DNA from: Azospirillum sp. 412522
GTDB taxonomy: Bacteria; Pseudomonadota; Alphaproteobacteria; Azospirillales; Azospirillaceae
Assembly (NCBI RefSeq): GCF_019805165.1
Contig: NZ_RWIJ01000009.1
Span: 95,006 to 159,005 of the forward strand
Direction of reading: 5' to 3'
DNA: 64,000 nucleotides
Shown here piece by piece: positions 1 to 8,430 of this stretch. Every line of letters begins with the position of its first letter. Within the stretch, counting starts at the first letter, position 1. Under the pieces are notes generated by a model that ran no database searches, was not told the DNA's origin, and saw nothing but the letters and a program-made list of their open reading frames with translations. A program made the position numbers and the translations under genes.

Positions 1-941
1 ATGCAGAGCGCGCCGATCACGACGCCGGCCAGACGCGAATTCACCACGGAGAACTTGAAGTGCTTCATGAAGAAGGGCGAGAGGTAGCCGCCGAGGATGC
101 CGCCGAAATCGGCCGCCAGGAACGGCATCCAGGCGAAGAGCGCGATCTGCTTGATGTCCATCCCGCGTTCGGTGGCGAGATAGAGCGGAATCCAGAAGCT
201 GAAGGTCTGCCACGCCGGCTCGGCCAGGAAGCGGGGGATGGCGATGCCCCAGAAACGCCTGGTGCTGAGGATTTCCGTGACCTTGGGCTTCACGCGGGCG
301 CCGCCGGCACCGGCCACCGGCGGATTCTGGCCGGCGACGATGTAGGCGTGCTCCTCGGCGGTGATGTTGGGATGGTCGGCGGGCGAGCGGTAGAACATCC
401 ACCACAGCGCTGCGAAAACGAAACCGAGAGAGCCGGTGACGATGAAGGCGGTCGACCAGCCATGCTGCATCTGGACATAGACGACCAGCGGCGGCGCCAG
501 CATCGCGCCCAGCGACGTGCCGGCATTGAACCAGCCGACGGCGACCGAGCGTTCCTGTTTCGGGAACCATTCGCCGACCGCCTTGATGCCGGACGGAATG
601 GCCGCGGCCTCGGTCAGGCCCAGCATGCCGCGGAACAAGGCCAGCGACATCCAGCCGGTGGCGAAGCCATGCAGGCAGTTGGACACCGACCACAGGACGG
701 CGAACAGCGCGAAGCCGATCTTCAGCCCGAGGAAATCGACGATGTAGCCGCAGACCGGCTGCATCACGGTGTAGGCGAGCTGGAAGGCGGCGACGACGTA
801 GGAGTATTCCTGCGTCGTGAAGTTCATCTCGGTCTTAAGGATGGGGGCCATCACGCCGAGAGAGTTGCGTGCCAGATAGTTGATGACGGTTCCCAGGCAG
901 ATCAGAACGATGATCCACCATCTCAATCCTTTGATCTTCAA
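1..941 (-). CDS. MFS hexuronate transporter, ExuT-like (3' part cut off by window edge)
   Basis: Inner-membrane major facilitator that probably imports hexuronates (galacturonate/glucuronate) for the adjacent mannonate enzymes. About 313 residues are visible; the C-terminal third lies beyond base 1. The N-terminus reads WWIIVLICLGTVINYLARNS, typical of the ExuT/GudP anion:cation symporter branch, followed by repeated hydrophobic helices and an RGMLGLTEAAAIPSGIKA stretch matching the loop after helix 4. No ATG is in frame near the start; the best start is TTG at 941, preceded at 4-5 nt by a strong GGAGGA ribosome site. It lies 155 bases downstream of the mannonate oxidoreductase gene on the same strand, so it probably belongs to the same operon. 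Substrate is inferred from the neighbours. Confidence 0.85.
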   Translation of the reverse strand, partial: MKIKGLRWWIIVLICLGTVINYLARNSLGVMAPILKTEMNFTTQEYSYVVAAFQLAYTVMQPVCGYIVDFLGLKIGFALFAVLWSVSNCLHGFATGWMSLALFRGMLGLTEAAAIPSGIKAVGEWFPKQERSVAVGWFNAGTSLGAMLAPPLVVYVQMQHGWSTAFIVTGSLGFVFAALWWMFYRSPADHPNITAEEHAYIVAGQNPPVAGAGGARVKPKVTEILSTRRFWGIAIPRFLAEPAWQTFSFWIPLYLATERGMDIKQIALFAWMPFLAADFGGILGGYLSPFFMKHFKFSVVNSRLAGVVIGALC

Positions 942-980
942 CGTTTCCTCCAATGGCGGGCAGCATCGTGGCTTTTCTTG

Positions 981-1004
981 GGGCAGTCCGGTGCCGGACT
1001 GCCC
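981..1004. other. Intergenic hairpin between oxidoreductase and transporter genes
   Basis: GGGCAGTCCGG and CCGGACTGCCC form a perfect 11-bp inverted repeat with almost no loop. No T-tract follows on either strand, so it is more likely an mRNA-stabilising or partial-termination hairpin inside the operon than a full terminator. Confidence 0.5.
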
Positions 1005-1096
1005 GGGGGCGGAAAGCGGCGGTGCCGGGAGATGGCCCGGGTATGAACGGCCCCCGGGGCGTCGGCCTTCAAAGATGGACGCGGGGAACGGGGCGG

Positions 1097-1954
1097 TCAG
1101 ACGCCCGAATAGGCGGAGAAGCCGCCGTCCACCGGAATGACGGTGCCGTTGACGAAGCCGGATGCCTTGGCGCTGGCCAGCCACAGCAGGGTGCCGGTCA
1201 GCTCGTGGGCCTCGCCGAAGCGGCCCATCGGGGTGTGATCCACGATCTTGCGGGCGCGCGGCGTCATCCCGCCGGTCGCCGCGTCGATCAGCAGGGCGTG
1301 GTTCTGGGCGGTCAGGAAGAAGCCCGGCGCCATGGCGTTGACGCGGATGCCGGTCTTGGCGAAATGCACGGCCAGCCACTGCGTGAAGTTGCTGACCGCC
1401 GCCTTGGCGCCGCTGTAGGCGGGGATCTTGGTCAACGGACGGAAGGCGTTCATCGACGAGACATTGATGATGCTGCAACCCTCGCGGCCGATCATCTGGC
1501 GGGCAAAGATCTGGGTCGGCAGCAGCGTGCCGAGGAAGTTCAGGTCGAACACGAACTTCACGCCGACCGGATCGAGGTCGAAGAAGCTGGTCAGGGACGG
1601 ATCGTCGAGATCGCCGTCCTCCAGCCGCTCCTTGCTGGTCGTGCCGCGCGGGTGGTTGCCGCCGGCGCCGTTGACCAGCAGGTCGCACGGACCCAGCCGT
1701 TCCAGCACCGCAGCCGCCGCCCGCTCCAGCGAGGCGCGGTCCAGGACGTCGGCGGCGATGCCGACGGCCTCGTTGCCCTCGGCCCGCAGGGATGCCGCAA
1801 CCTGTTCGGCGGCCTCCGCCTTCAGATCGAGGATGGCGACGCGGGCGCCGGCCTTGGCCAGCGCGCGGGCGAAGCCGGCGCACAGGACGCCGCCGCCGCC
1901 GGTGACGACGGCGACCTTGCCCTGGAGGTCGGCGGGGTTGAAGGGGTTGTCCAT
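1097..1954 (-). CDS. SDR-family D-mannonate oxidoreductase (fructuronate reductase type)
   Basis: NAD(P)-dependent short-chain dehydrogenase, 285 residues, that probably interconverts D-fructuronate and D-mannonate in hexuronate catabolism. The Rossmann motif TGGGGVLCAG is near residue 18, NGAGG near residue 95, and the catalytic Ser with YSGAK (Tyr/Lys) at about 155-175. The long insert after NGAGGNHP is typical of the SDR-type mannonate oxidoreductases (Bacillus UxuB/YjmF type) rather than the long-chain E. coli UxuB. The ATG at 1954 has a GAGGA site 7 nt upstream. It follows the mannonate dehydratase gene by only 10 bases, which supports the assignment. Confidence 0.85.
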   Translation of the reverse strand: MDNPFNPADLQGKVAVVTGGGGVLCAGFARALAKAGARVAILDLKAEAAEQVAASLRAEGNEAVGIAADVLDRASLERAAAAVLERLGPCDLLVNGAGGNHPRGTTSKERLEDGDLDDPSLTSFFDLDPVGVKFVFDLNFLGTLLPTQIFARQMIGREGCSIINVSSMNAFRPLTKIPAYSGAKAAVSNFTQWLAVHFAKTGIRVNAMAPGFFLTAQNHALLIDAATGGMTPRARKIVDHTPMGRFGEAHELTGTLLWLASAKASGFVNGTVIPVDGGFSAYSGV

Positions 1955-1964
1955 GACGGAGTCC

Positions 1965-3029
1965 TCACTTCCCGCCGTTGGCCTTGGCGGCTTCGGCCTT
2001 GGCGACGCCTTCCCACAGGCCGTTCAGGTAGACGGCGCCCAGCGCCCGGTCATACAGGCCGTAGCCCGGCTTGCCGGTTTCGCCCCAGATCATGCGGCCA
2101 TGGTCCGGCCGGGCATAGCCGTCGAAGCCGGCCTCGTAATAGGCCTTGACGATTTCGGCCATGTCGAGCGAGCCGTCGGCGGAGCGGTGGCTGGTCTCGT
2201 GGAAGTCGCCGGCCTCGTTGATCTTCACGTTGCGCAGGTGGGCGAAGTGGATGCGCTTGCGGCCGGCGAACTCGCGCACCAGGGCCGGGATGTCGTTCTT
2301 GCAGGAAGCGCCGAGCGATCCGGAACACAGCGTCAGCCCGTTGGCCGGATCGTCGACGATGGCGAGCAGCCGCTGGAGGTCGGCGCGGTCCTTGACGATG
2401 CGCGGCAGGCCGAAGATGGGGCGGGGCGGATCGTCCGGGTGGATCGCCATGCGGATGCCGGCCTCGGCGGCCACCGGGATGATGCGCTTCAGGAAATATT
2501 CGAGGTTCCGCCACAGCGTTTCCTCATCCACCTCGGCATAGTCGGCCAGCAGCGCCCTCAGTTCCTCCGGGCGGTAGCTGGCGTCCCAGCCGGGCAGCGA
2601 AATACCCTGGTTGACGTCGATCTTCTCGACCGTATCGGTGTCGAAGGCCAGCGTGGTCGAGCCGTCCGGCAGCGTCATGTCCAGCGTCGTGCGGGTCCAG
2701 TCGAACACCGGCATGAAATTGTAGCAGATCACCTTGATGCCGCACTGGGCGAGATTGCGGATCGTTGCGCAGTAGTTGTCGATCAGCCGGTCGCGCGACG
2801 GCTTGCCCAGCTTGATGTCCTCGTGGACGGGAACGCTTTCGATGACCTCCAGTGCAAGACCGTGCGATTCGATCTTGGTCTTGAGCGCTTGAATGGTGAC
2901 GACCGGCCACACCTCGCCGACCGGCACGTCGTACACCGCCGACACGATGCCGGTCATGCCGGGGATCTGTCGGATATGGCCGAGCGGGATCGGATCGGTA
3001 TCGCCATACCAGCGGAAGGTCATCTTCAT
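1965..3029 (-). CDS. uxuA: Mannonate dehydratase
   Basis: Converts D-mannonate to 2-keto-3-deoxygluconate in the cytoplasm; a metal-dependent TIM-barrel enzyme. The start [20 protein letters not shown] and the ending (family-like [22 protein letters not shown]) match UxuA closely. Conserved His and Cys metal ligands are visible in IHPDDPP, FAHLRN and LCSGSLG. I chose ATG 3029 (MKMTFRWYG); an upstream in-frame ATG at 3050 would add seven residues not seen in the family. About 354 residues, slightly shorter than E. coli UxuA (394). It is the first gene of the minus-strand operon and faces a GntR regulator across a region with two palindromes. Confidence 0.92.
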   Translation of the reverse strand: MKMTFRWYGDTDPIPLGHIRQIPGMTGIVSAVYDVPVGEVWPVVTIQALKTKIESHGLALEVIESVPVHEDIKLGKPSRDRLIDNYCATIRNLAQCGIKVICYNFMPVFDWTRTTLDMTLPDGSTTLAFDTDTVEKIDVNQGISLPGWDASYRPEELRALLADYAEVDEETLWRNLEYFLKRIIPVAAEAGIRMAIHPDDPPRPIFGLPRIVKDRADLQRLLAIVDDPANGLTLCSGSLGASCKNDIPALVREFAGRKRIHFAHLRNVKINEAGDFHETSHRSADGSLDMAEIVKAYYEAGFDGYARPDHGRMIWGETGKPGYGLYDRALGAVYLNGLWEGVAKAEAAKANGGK

Positions 3030-3122
3030 TGTCGGTCTCGTCAAAAGCATGCAGGCCGGTCGCCGGCTCTGCGGAAAGGGCCGTATGGCAGGTCCAGTGA
3101 TACCCGTACGGTCCGGTGGCCC

Positions 3123-3156
3123 ACTGGCCTGACCAGTTAGGCAAACGTTAGCCTAA
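3123..3156. promoter_or_regulatory. Two adjacent palindromic operators in the uxuA/GntR intergenic region
   Basis: ACTGGCCTGACCAGT (3123-3137) is a 5-bp inverted repeat around 5 bases. It abuts TTAGGCAAACGTTAGCCTAA (3137-3156), an 18-of-20 palindrome centred on AACGTT. Both lie between the divergent uxuA and GntR genes. FadR-subfamily GntR proteins bind short dyads of this kind; which site belongs to this regulator is inferred. Confidence 0.6.
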
Positions 3157-3351
3157 GGCGTTTATCGCCCGCAATAGGGCTTTTCGGGCTGTATGGAGCG
3201 GTTCGGGCGCCCACCTTTCAAAAAACTCCGATGGCGCTTGGATTTCGCGCCGGCCATGGTGTTGGATGCGTCACCGCGCCGCACAGCCGCCAAGCGGGTA
3301 CGGCGCGATCATCGCGACGTGTGCAAGCAAGAGCCGTCCTGGAGCTGTGTC

Positions 3352-4059
3352 ATGGATTTGCCGACGGTCAAGGTCGAGCGCCTGTATCGCCAGATATCGA
3401 ACGTGCTGATCCAGTTCATTCGCGATGGCCATTTCGCGCCGGGCCAGCTGCTGCCGGGGGAGCGCGATCTTGCGAAACAGCTCGGCGTCAGCCGCTCATC
3501 GGTACGCGAGGCGCTGATTGCGCTGGAGATCAATGGCTGGGTCGAGATCCGGACCGGACACGGGGTCTATGTACGCCCGACCCCTCCAGAGGATGCGGCG
3601 GGAGGAGACACGACGGACGAGGGCATCGGCGTCGAAGCCTTGATGGAGGCTCGCGAGGCGATCGAAGGGGAGATCGCCGCACTCGCTGCGAAGAAGGCGA
3701 CGGACGCGCAGCTCCACGACATCACGCGCATCGTCGAACGGATGGAAGTGGATGCGGCGGCCGGCGACATGGAGACCTTCCATGAGCATGACCAGCAGTT
3801 CCACGCGATGATCGGTGCGATGACGGGAAATCCGGTCTTCGTCGAAATCACCGACATGCTGTGGAAGAAGCGCAAGACCCTCCACTATGCGAAGTTCGAG
3901 CACCAGTATTCCGACGGCTCGATCACCGTCGACATGTGCGCCGATCACCGGGTGATCCTCGAGGCGATCCGCAGCCGCGGTGCCGGAACCGCCAGGCAGG
4001 CGATGCGCAGGCATATCCGGAACGCGCAGAAGCGTCTGTTCGACGGAGGTGGAGAGTAG
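3352..4059 (+). CDS. GntR/FadR-family regulator of hexuronate genes
   Basis: Probable repressor of the divergent uronate operon, released by a uronate or intermediate such as fructuronate. 235 residues: winged HTH at about 10-75 (LPGERDLAKQLGVSRSSVREAL, then wing EIRTGHGVYV) and an all-helical FCD ligand domain at about 95-225 (EAREAIEGEIAALAA, and DHRVILEAI carrying the usual His metal ligand). The ATG at 3352 has GGAG about 8 nt upstream and starts where the family starts; an in-frame extension to 3193 adds unlike residues. Similar in size and arrangement to UxuR/ExuR. Confidence 0.85.
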   Translation: MDLPTVKVERLYRQISNVLIQFIRDGHFAPGQLLPGERDLAKQLGVSRSSVREALIALEINGWVEIRTGHGVYVRPTPPEDAAGGDTTDEGIGVEALMEAREAIEGEIAALAAKKATDAQLHDITRIVERMEVDAAAGDMETFHEHDQQFHAMIGAMTGNPVFVEITDMLWKKRKTLHYAKFEHQYSDGSITVDMCADHRVILEAIRSRGAGTARQAMRRHIRNAQKRLFDGGGE

Positions 4060-4103
4060 CTGGAGGTTGGCGCACAATTCGGCGCCCGCCGCCACACTTT
4101 GCA

Positions 4104-4973
4104 TCAGTGGGTACGGTTCAGAAAATGCCTGGCGTACTTGCCCGACAGTTCATCCATCGGGACGATGAGGCAAACATCGGTGGTGTTGAACGCCCGGTCG
4201 ATGACGGCGCCATCGCCAATGCAGCCACCAACCCGCAGGTATCCTTTGAGCAGTGGAGGAAGCCCGGCCACGGCCGCACGAGCGCCCAGGTGCATCGCCA
4301 CTGCATCTCCCGACGCTGCCGGTGTCGGTAGGCGGTCCAGCGCAACGCGGCGGTCCGGCAGGGCCCGTGTCCGGAGAGCCGGCGGCGCAAGATGATGGCG
4401 GTGCAGGTAGGCGAGCGTGGGGGCAAGCGCATCGATGTCCGTGCCGGGCAGGCTGGCGCAGCCGAACATCAACGAGATGTCATGTTGCAGGATGTAGGCG
4501 GCGATGCCCTGCCACAGCAGCTGCATGGTCGCCCCGTTGCGGTAAGCCGGGTCGATGCAGGACCGCCCGAGTTCCAGCAGTTCGCCGGGATGATCGAACA
4601 GTGGAGCGATGTCGAATTCGGTGGCCGAATAGAAGCCGCCGCACCGTTCCGCCACCGATCGCCGCAGAAGACGGTACGTTCCGACGATCGCGCCCCCCAT
4701 CTCATGGCCCAGCGCATGGTCGAGGATAACGAGATGGTCGCAGACGGCGTCGAAGGCGTCCACATCACGACCAGGGACCACGCTCGCGAACGTGGCTCCG
4801 AGTTCATCGTGGAACACGCGATAGCGCAAGGCCTGTGCGGCGTCAATTTCCCGGGCGCTCGTGGCCAGCCGCACCTCGAAGCGTGCCACGGCCGGGGACG
4901 CTGTCGGGACTGGCACGACGTTCAGATTTCGCAAGGCCAAGTGCCATCCTCCCGTTTGTTCCCCCTTGGTCAT
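4104..4973 (-). CDS. olsB: L-ornithine N-alpha-acyltransferase OlsB (ornithine lipid synthesis)
   Basis: GNAT-fold enzyme that transfers a 3-hydroxyacyl chain from acyl carrier protein to ornithine, the first step of phosphate-free ornithine membrane lipids. 289 residues; the recognisable core runs from FEVRLATSAREIDAAQALRYRVFHDELGA through VGTYRLLRR, LELGRSCIDPAYRNG and LFGCASLPGTD-like segments, with the C-terminal KGYLRVGGCIGDGA block of the family. The annotated ATG at 4973 has a weak ribosome site; TTG at 4940, behind a clean GGGAGG, is an alternative start. It converges on the GntR gene (45-base gap). No olsA partner is adjacent. Superficial likeness to autoinducer synthases comes from the shared fold. 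Confidence 0.85.
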   Translation of the reverse strand: MTKGEQTGGWHLALRNLNVVPVPTASPAVARFEVRLATSAREIDAAQALRYRVFHDELGATFASVVPGRDVDAFDAVCDHLVILDHALGHEMGGAIVGTYRLLRRSVAERCGGFYSATEFDIAPLFDHPGELLELGRSCIDPAYRNGATMQLLWQGIAAYILQHDISLMFGCASLPGTDIDALAPTLAYLHRHHLAPPALRTRALPDRRVALDRLPTPAASGDAVAMHLGARAAVAGLPPLLKGYLRVGGCIGDGAVIDRAFNTTDVCLIVPMDELSGKYARHFLNRTH

Positions 4974-5252
4974 GCCCGAGATGCGCGACTCTATGATGAA
5001 GCGGTGGCGACGGTCGTGTTACAGACAACCTTTCCCAACCTCGCAGCTCCAGCATGATCGCCTCCGGCGCAGGCAACCCCTCGGGCGGCAAGACATCCCT
5101 CACCTCCCGACATCAGGCTGGAACTGCCAAAGCAGTGCTGAGCGCTGTCAGAGCGGTTTACTTGCATATACCTAGGCGACCGTAAGTGCGTTATTGTAAC
5201 CAAGTGTCTCCTGTATATCTTGGAGGTCTTTCCAAGGGAGGCATGTGTTCTG

Positions 5253-6368
5253 ATGACCGCTACTGATGTCCTGTTTCGCCCGTTCCGTATTGGCGCCATG
5301 GAGCTGGCGAACCGCATCGTCATGGCACCCATGACCCGCAGCTTCGCAGTTGATGGGAGGCCCGGCGCGGCGCATGCGGCCTACTATCGCCGTCGGGCGG
5401 AGGGTGGGGTGGGCCTCATCCTTTCCGAAGGCACGGTGATCGATCGGCCGGCGTCGCGGAACGACCCGGGCGTCCCGTTCTTCCACGGCGACGCGGCGCT
5501 GGCGGGGTGGAAGGGCGTGATCGATGCGGTTCATGATGGCGGCGCCAAGATGGGCCCGCAGCTTTGGCACACCGGAGCGCTCAAGAGCTTCCTGACGGAG
5601 TGGGTGCCGGATTCGCCCGTCGAAAGCCCGTCCGGATTGCAGGCACCGGGCGTCGAGCGCGGCGTCGCCATGAGCGACGGCGACATTGCCGACACGATCG
5701 CCGCCTTCGCCCGCGCCGCCGGCGACGCAAAGCGTCTTGGCTTCGACACCATCGAGCTGCACGGGGCGCACGGCTACCTGTTCGACCAGTTCTTCTGGGC
5801 CGCCACCAACCGTCGGACCGACCGCTACGGCGGTGCCACGATCGGCGAACGCTCGCGCTTTGCCGCGGAGGTCGTCGCGGCGGTCCGGGCGAGCGTCGGC
5901 CCCGACTTCCCGATCATCCTGCGTCTCAGCCAGTGGAAAGTGCAGGACTTCACCGCGCGGCTCGCGGAGACGCCCGATCTCATGGCCGACTGGCTGGTTC
6001 CCCTGGTGGAGGCCGGCGTTGACGTGCTGCACTGCTCGCAGCGCCGATTCTGGGAGCCCGAGTTCCCGGAGATCGATGGCGAGCAGGGCCTGAATTTCGC
6101 CGGCTGGGCCAAGAAGCTGACCGGCGCGGCGACGATCAGCGTCGGCTCGGTCGGCCTTGCGGGAGACTTCATGGGCGCGTTCGGCGGCGAGGGCTCGTCC
6201 ACGGCCAAACTCGACAAGCTCGTGGAGCGGATGGAGCGCGATGAGTTCGACCTGATCGCCGTCGGCCGCGCCCTGATCGCCGATCCGGCATGGGTGGAGA
6301 AGGTACGGACCGGCGATAGCAGCGCCTTGAAGGACTTCGACGCAGCCGCGCTCGCCGAGCTGGTGTAG
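5253..6368 (+). CDS. NADH:flavin oxidoreductase, old yellow enzyme family
   Basis: FMN-dependent TIM-barrel ene-reductase that uses NAD(P)H to reduce activated C=C bonds. 371 residues from the ATG at 5253, which has GGGAGG 12 nt upstream. Visible landmarks: LFRPFRIGAMELANRIVMAPMTR at the N-terminus, QLWHTGA for the flavin-contacting region, LHGAHGYLFDQFFWAATNRRTDRYGG (His pair and substrate loop), and DLIAVGRALIADPAWVEK at the C-terminus. Physiological substrate is unknown. The nearby divergent SDR and HxlR regulator may belong to the same redox-stress response, but nothing in the sequence proves it. Confidence 0.88.
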   Translation: MTATDVLFRPFRIGAMELANRIVMAPMTRSFAVDGRPGAAHAAYYRRRAEGGVGLILSEGTVIDRPASRNDPGVPFFHGDAALAGWKGVIDAVHDGGAKMGPQLWHTGALKSFLTEWVPDSPVESPSGLQAPGVERGVAMSDGDIADTIAAFARAAGDAKRLGFDTIELHGAHGYLFDQFFWAATNRRTDRYGGATIGERSRFAAEVVAAVRASVGPDFPIILRLSQWKVQDFTARLAETPDLMADWLVPLVEAGVDVLHCSQRRFWEPEFPEIDGEQGLNFAGWAKKLTGAATISVGSVGLAGDFMGAFGGEGSSTAKLDKLVERMERDEFDLIAVGRALIADPAWVEKVRTGDSSALKDFDAAALAELV

Positions 6369-6473
6369 GAATTCGAAGCGCCGTTCACCACCCGGCAGCG
6401 ATTCGCCGGCCATGCCGAGGACGCCGAGCGTCTGCGAGAGGCGCGCCGTGTCGCTCGGCAGGCGGTGCACAGA

Positions 6474-7199
6474 TCAGACCTGCGCCATGCCGCCGTCGAC
6501 CGGGAGCTCGGCCCCGGTGATGAAGCTGCTTTGGTCGCTGGCGAGGAACAGCGCGGCCGAGGCCACTTCGTCGGCACGCCCCATACGGCCGAGCGGGATC
6601 AGCGTCGTCAGCGTCTTGCGCACCTCGTCGGACGCCGCCGCCATCATGGCGGTGTCGGTTGGTCCCGGTGCCACGACGTTGACGCGGATGTTGCGGGGCG
6701 CCAGCTCGTTGGCCCAGGTCCGCGCGAACGAGCGCACGGCGGCCTTGGTTGCCCCGTAGACGCCATAGCCTTTGGTGCCGATCGCGGCGGCGATCGAGCC
6801 CACCAACACGATCGAGCCACCATCCGGCATGATCGCGGTCGCGGCCTTGGCGGCAAACAGCAGCGCGCGCACGTTGAGGCCGAAGGTCCGGTCGAAATGA
6901 TCCTCGCCGATGCCGTCGAGGGTCGCGAACTCGGCGATGCCGGCGTTGACGGCGAGCACGTCCACCCGTCCGGCTTCGCTGCCCACCGCCGCGAAGAAGG
7001 CGGCGAGCGCCGTCAGATCGGACGCATCGACGCGGCGCGCGCGCAGCCTGCCGGCCCCAAGCTCGACCTCCCCCTCTTCGGCGCGGCGACTGGTGGCGTA
7101 AACCGTGGCGCCTTCCGCCGCGAAGCGCTCTGCGATGGCGCCACCGATGCCGCCATGGCCACCGATCACGACGGCGATTTTTCCTGAAAGCCTGCTCAT
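6474..7199 (-). CDS. SDR-family oxidoreductase
   Basis: Classical short-chain dehydrogenase of 241 residues with NAD(P)-binding GGHGGIGG near residue 13, NAG at about 85, catalytic Ser in LVGSIAA and YGATK (Tyr/Lys) at about 145-155, and the PVDGGMAQV C-terminus. The basic SRR after the second strand suggests NADPH preference. Substrate cannot be told from sequence. It is transcribed divergently from an HxlR-type regulator across 96 bases, the usual arrangement for an HxlR-controlled reductase. Confidence 0.85.
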   Translation of the reverse strand: MSRLSGKIAVVIGGHGGIGGAIAERFAAEGATVYATSRRAEEGEVELGAGRLRARRVDASDLTALAAFFAAVGSEAGRVDVLAVNAGIAEFATLDGIGEDHFDRTFGLNVRALLFAAKAATAIMPDGGSIVLVGSIAAAIGTKGYGVYGATKAAVRSFARTWANELAPRNIRVNVVAPGPTDTAMMAAASDEVRKTLTTLIPLGRMGRADEVASAALFLASDQSSFITGAELPVDGGMAQV

Positions 7200-7259
7200 G
7201 CGTCCTCACATCGCTGGTGATGACGAACAGCTATCATTCCTATATCTAATTACAAGAAC

Positions 7260-7273
7260 GCACCAGATGGTGC
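7260..7273. promoter_or_regulatory. Inverted repeat, candidate HxlR operator
   Basis: GCACCAGATGGTGC is a 6-bp perfect inverted repeat around GA, 22 bases before the HxlR gene and within the divergent promoter region of the SDR gene. Candidate autoregulatory operator. Confidence 0.45.
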
Positions 7274-7295
7274 TCAGATATCGAGGCGTATACCC

Positions 7296-7685
7296 ATGTC
7301 CAAGGACGTGCTCGAACTGCCGCTTGATGTCACCGCGACGCGGCCCATCCTCGAACATATCGCCAACAAGTGGACGGTGCTGATCCTGAGCGTCCTCTGC
7401 ACGCAGCCGGCGCGGTTCAACGACCTCAAGCGCCGCCTCGACGGCATCACCCACAAGGCTCTGTCCGAGGCATTGAAGCGTCTGGAGCGCAACGGCCTTG
7501 TCAGTCGCAAAGTCCTGCCGACGCAGCCGATCGGCGTCGAGTACACGATTACCCCTCTCGGCTGCTCGCTACGCGAACCCTTCGCCGCCCTTTACAACTG
7601 GTCGCTCGCCAACGGCTCCGCGATGGAAAAGGCGCAGCGTGCCTATGACACATCGAGAGGGGATGGAGAGTTGGAGGAGACTTAA
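7296..7685 (+). CDS. HxlR-family winged-helix regulator
   Basis: DNA-binding protein of 129 residues, usually dimeric and often responsive to aldehydes, quinones or disulfide stress. The HxlR core is clear: IANKWTVLILSVL, RFNDLKRRLDGITHKALSEALKRLERNGLVSR, then the wing and EYTITPLGCSL. Two cysteines (in LCTQP and LGCSL) could be redox sensors, which is only a suggestion. It probably controls itself and the divergent SDR gene. Confidence 0.85.
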   Translation: MSKDVLELPLDVTATRPILEHIANKWTVLILSVLCTQPARFNDLKRRLDGITHKALSEALKRLERNGLVSRKVLPTQPIGVEYTITPLGCSLREPFAALYNWSLANGSAMEKAQRAYDTSRGDGELEET

Positions 7686-8430
7686 CAATCAAGGGAGCCC
7701 GCTGCCTCCTTTGCACGCCGCTCCAAATTGCGATCCCTTGCGGGACAGGCGGAAGGGGAGGGTTGGCCATTTTCAACAGTCCCGACCGAAATCCGGCTTG
7801 CAGCAGCGCGTTCGGGGGGCGAATCACGGCTCGCCGGCTTTGGGTTTCGCTGCAGGATCAACCGGCCCAGGTTGAAAATCGGCGTGGGACATTAGGCCAG
7901 CCTCAGGTGTGATTGGCGTCCAGCGCACCAGTTCGGCCGGTCAGTCACGGCCCCAATGCCGGCCCGCCCGTCGGCAAAATCCTTCAATGCATGGTGCCTG
8001 GAACCTGAAGCGCTGCGTTGGGCGAGGGCAAAGCCCCCCGCCGCCATTCCCGCCGCTATTCCCGCCGCTATTCCCTATGACCGTGAACCACTCGCCACCG
8101 CCACGTCTGGCTGGCCCGGACAAACTGCGGGGCCGTCCACGCTTCGAGACGGCGGGATGTTCTCCTCCCCGAGGTTCACACCCAATCATGGGCGCGCAAA
8201 CATTATTAATTGCATTGTATCGCATGCATTGCTCGCAATTTTTTGCGCACGGAATTATATAAAATGGCCAAGATAGAATTTTGCTATGGACAGACACGCT
8301 GTGCTTGTCTTTTAAATAGTCCGCACGCCGAGCAAGCTCATTAATTCAAGCTTGCGGGAATTTTCTGTGTCGAATCGCTGCGCAGTCGTGGCGACGACGA
8401 TCGAACATGCCCAGATAATGGAGATGAGCG
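7686..8430. other. 745-base gap without a recognisable gene; AT-rich second half
   Basis: No reading frame here resembles a protein I know. The first 500 bases are GC-rich and contain a short 12-bp tandem repeat (see 8039-8074). From about 8190 the sequence becomes clearly AT-rich (for example ATTATATAAAAT near 8253) and stays so into the first 250 bases of the next gene. This is probably the promoter region of the three-gene unit that follows, and may mark acquired DNA. Confidence 0.5.
8039..8074 (+). repeat. Three tandem 12-bp repeats
   Basis: CGCCGCTATTCC occurs twice in perfect tandem (8051-8074), preceded by a one-mismatch copy (CGCCGCCATTCC, 8039-8050). Non-coding; probably slippage-prone microsatellite-like DNA. 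Confidence 0.75.

Noticed and set aside
4104..4973. Autoinducer (homoserine lactone) synthase
   Set aside because: The fold is shared, but the LELGRSCIDPAYRNG and KGYLRVGGCIGDGA blocks are those of OlsB-type ornithine acyltransferases, and no LuxR gene is nearby.
8039..8074. CRISPR-like repeat array
   Set aside because: Twelve-base units in direct tandem without spacers, no cas genes; simple slippage repeat.
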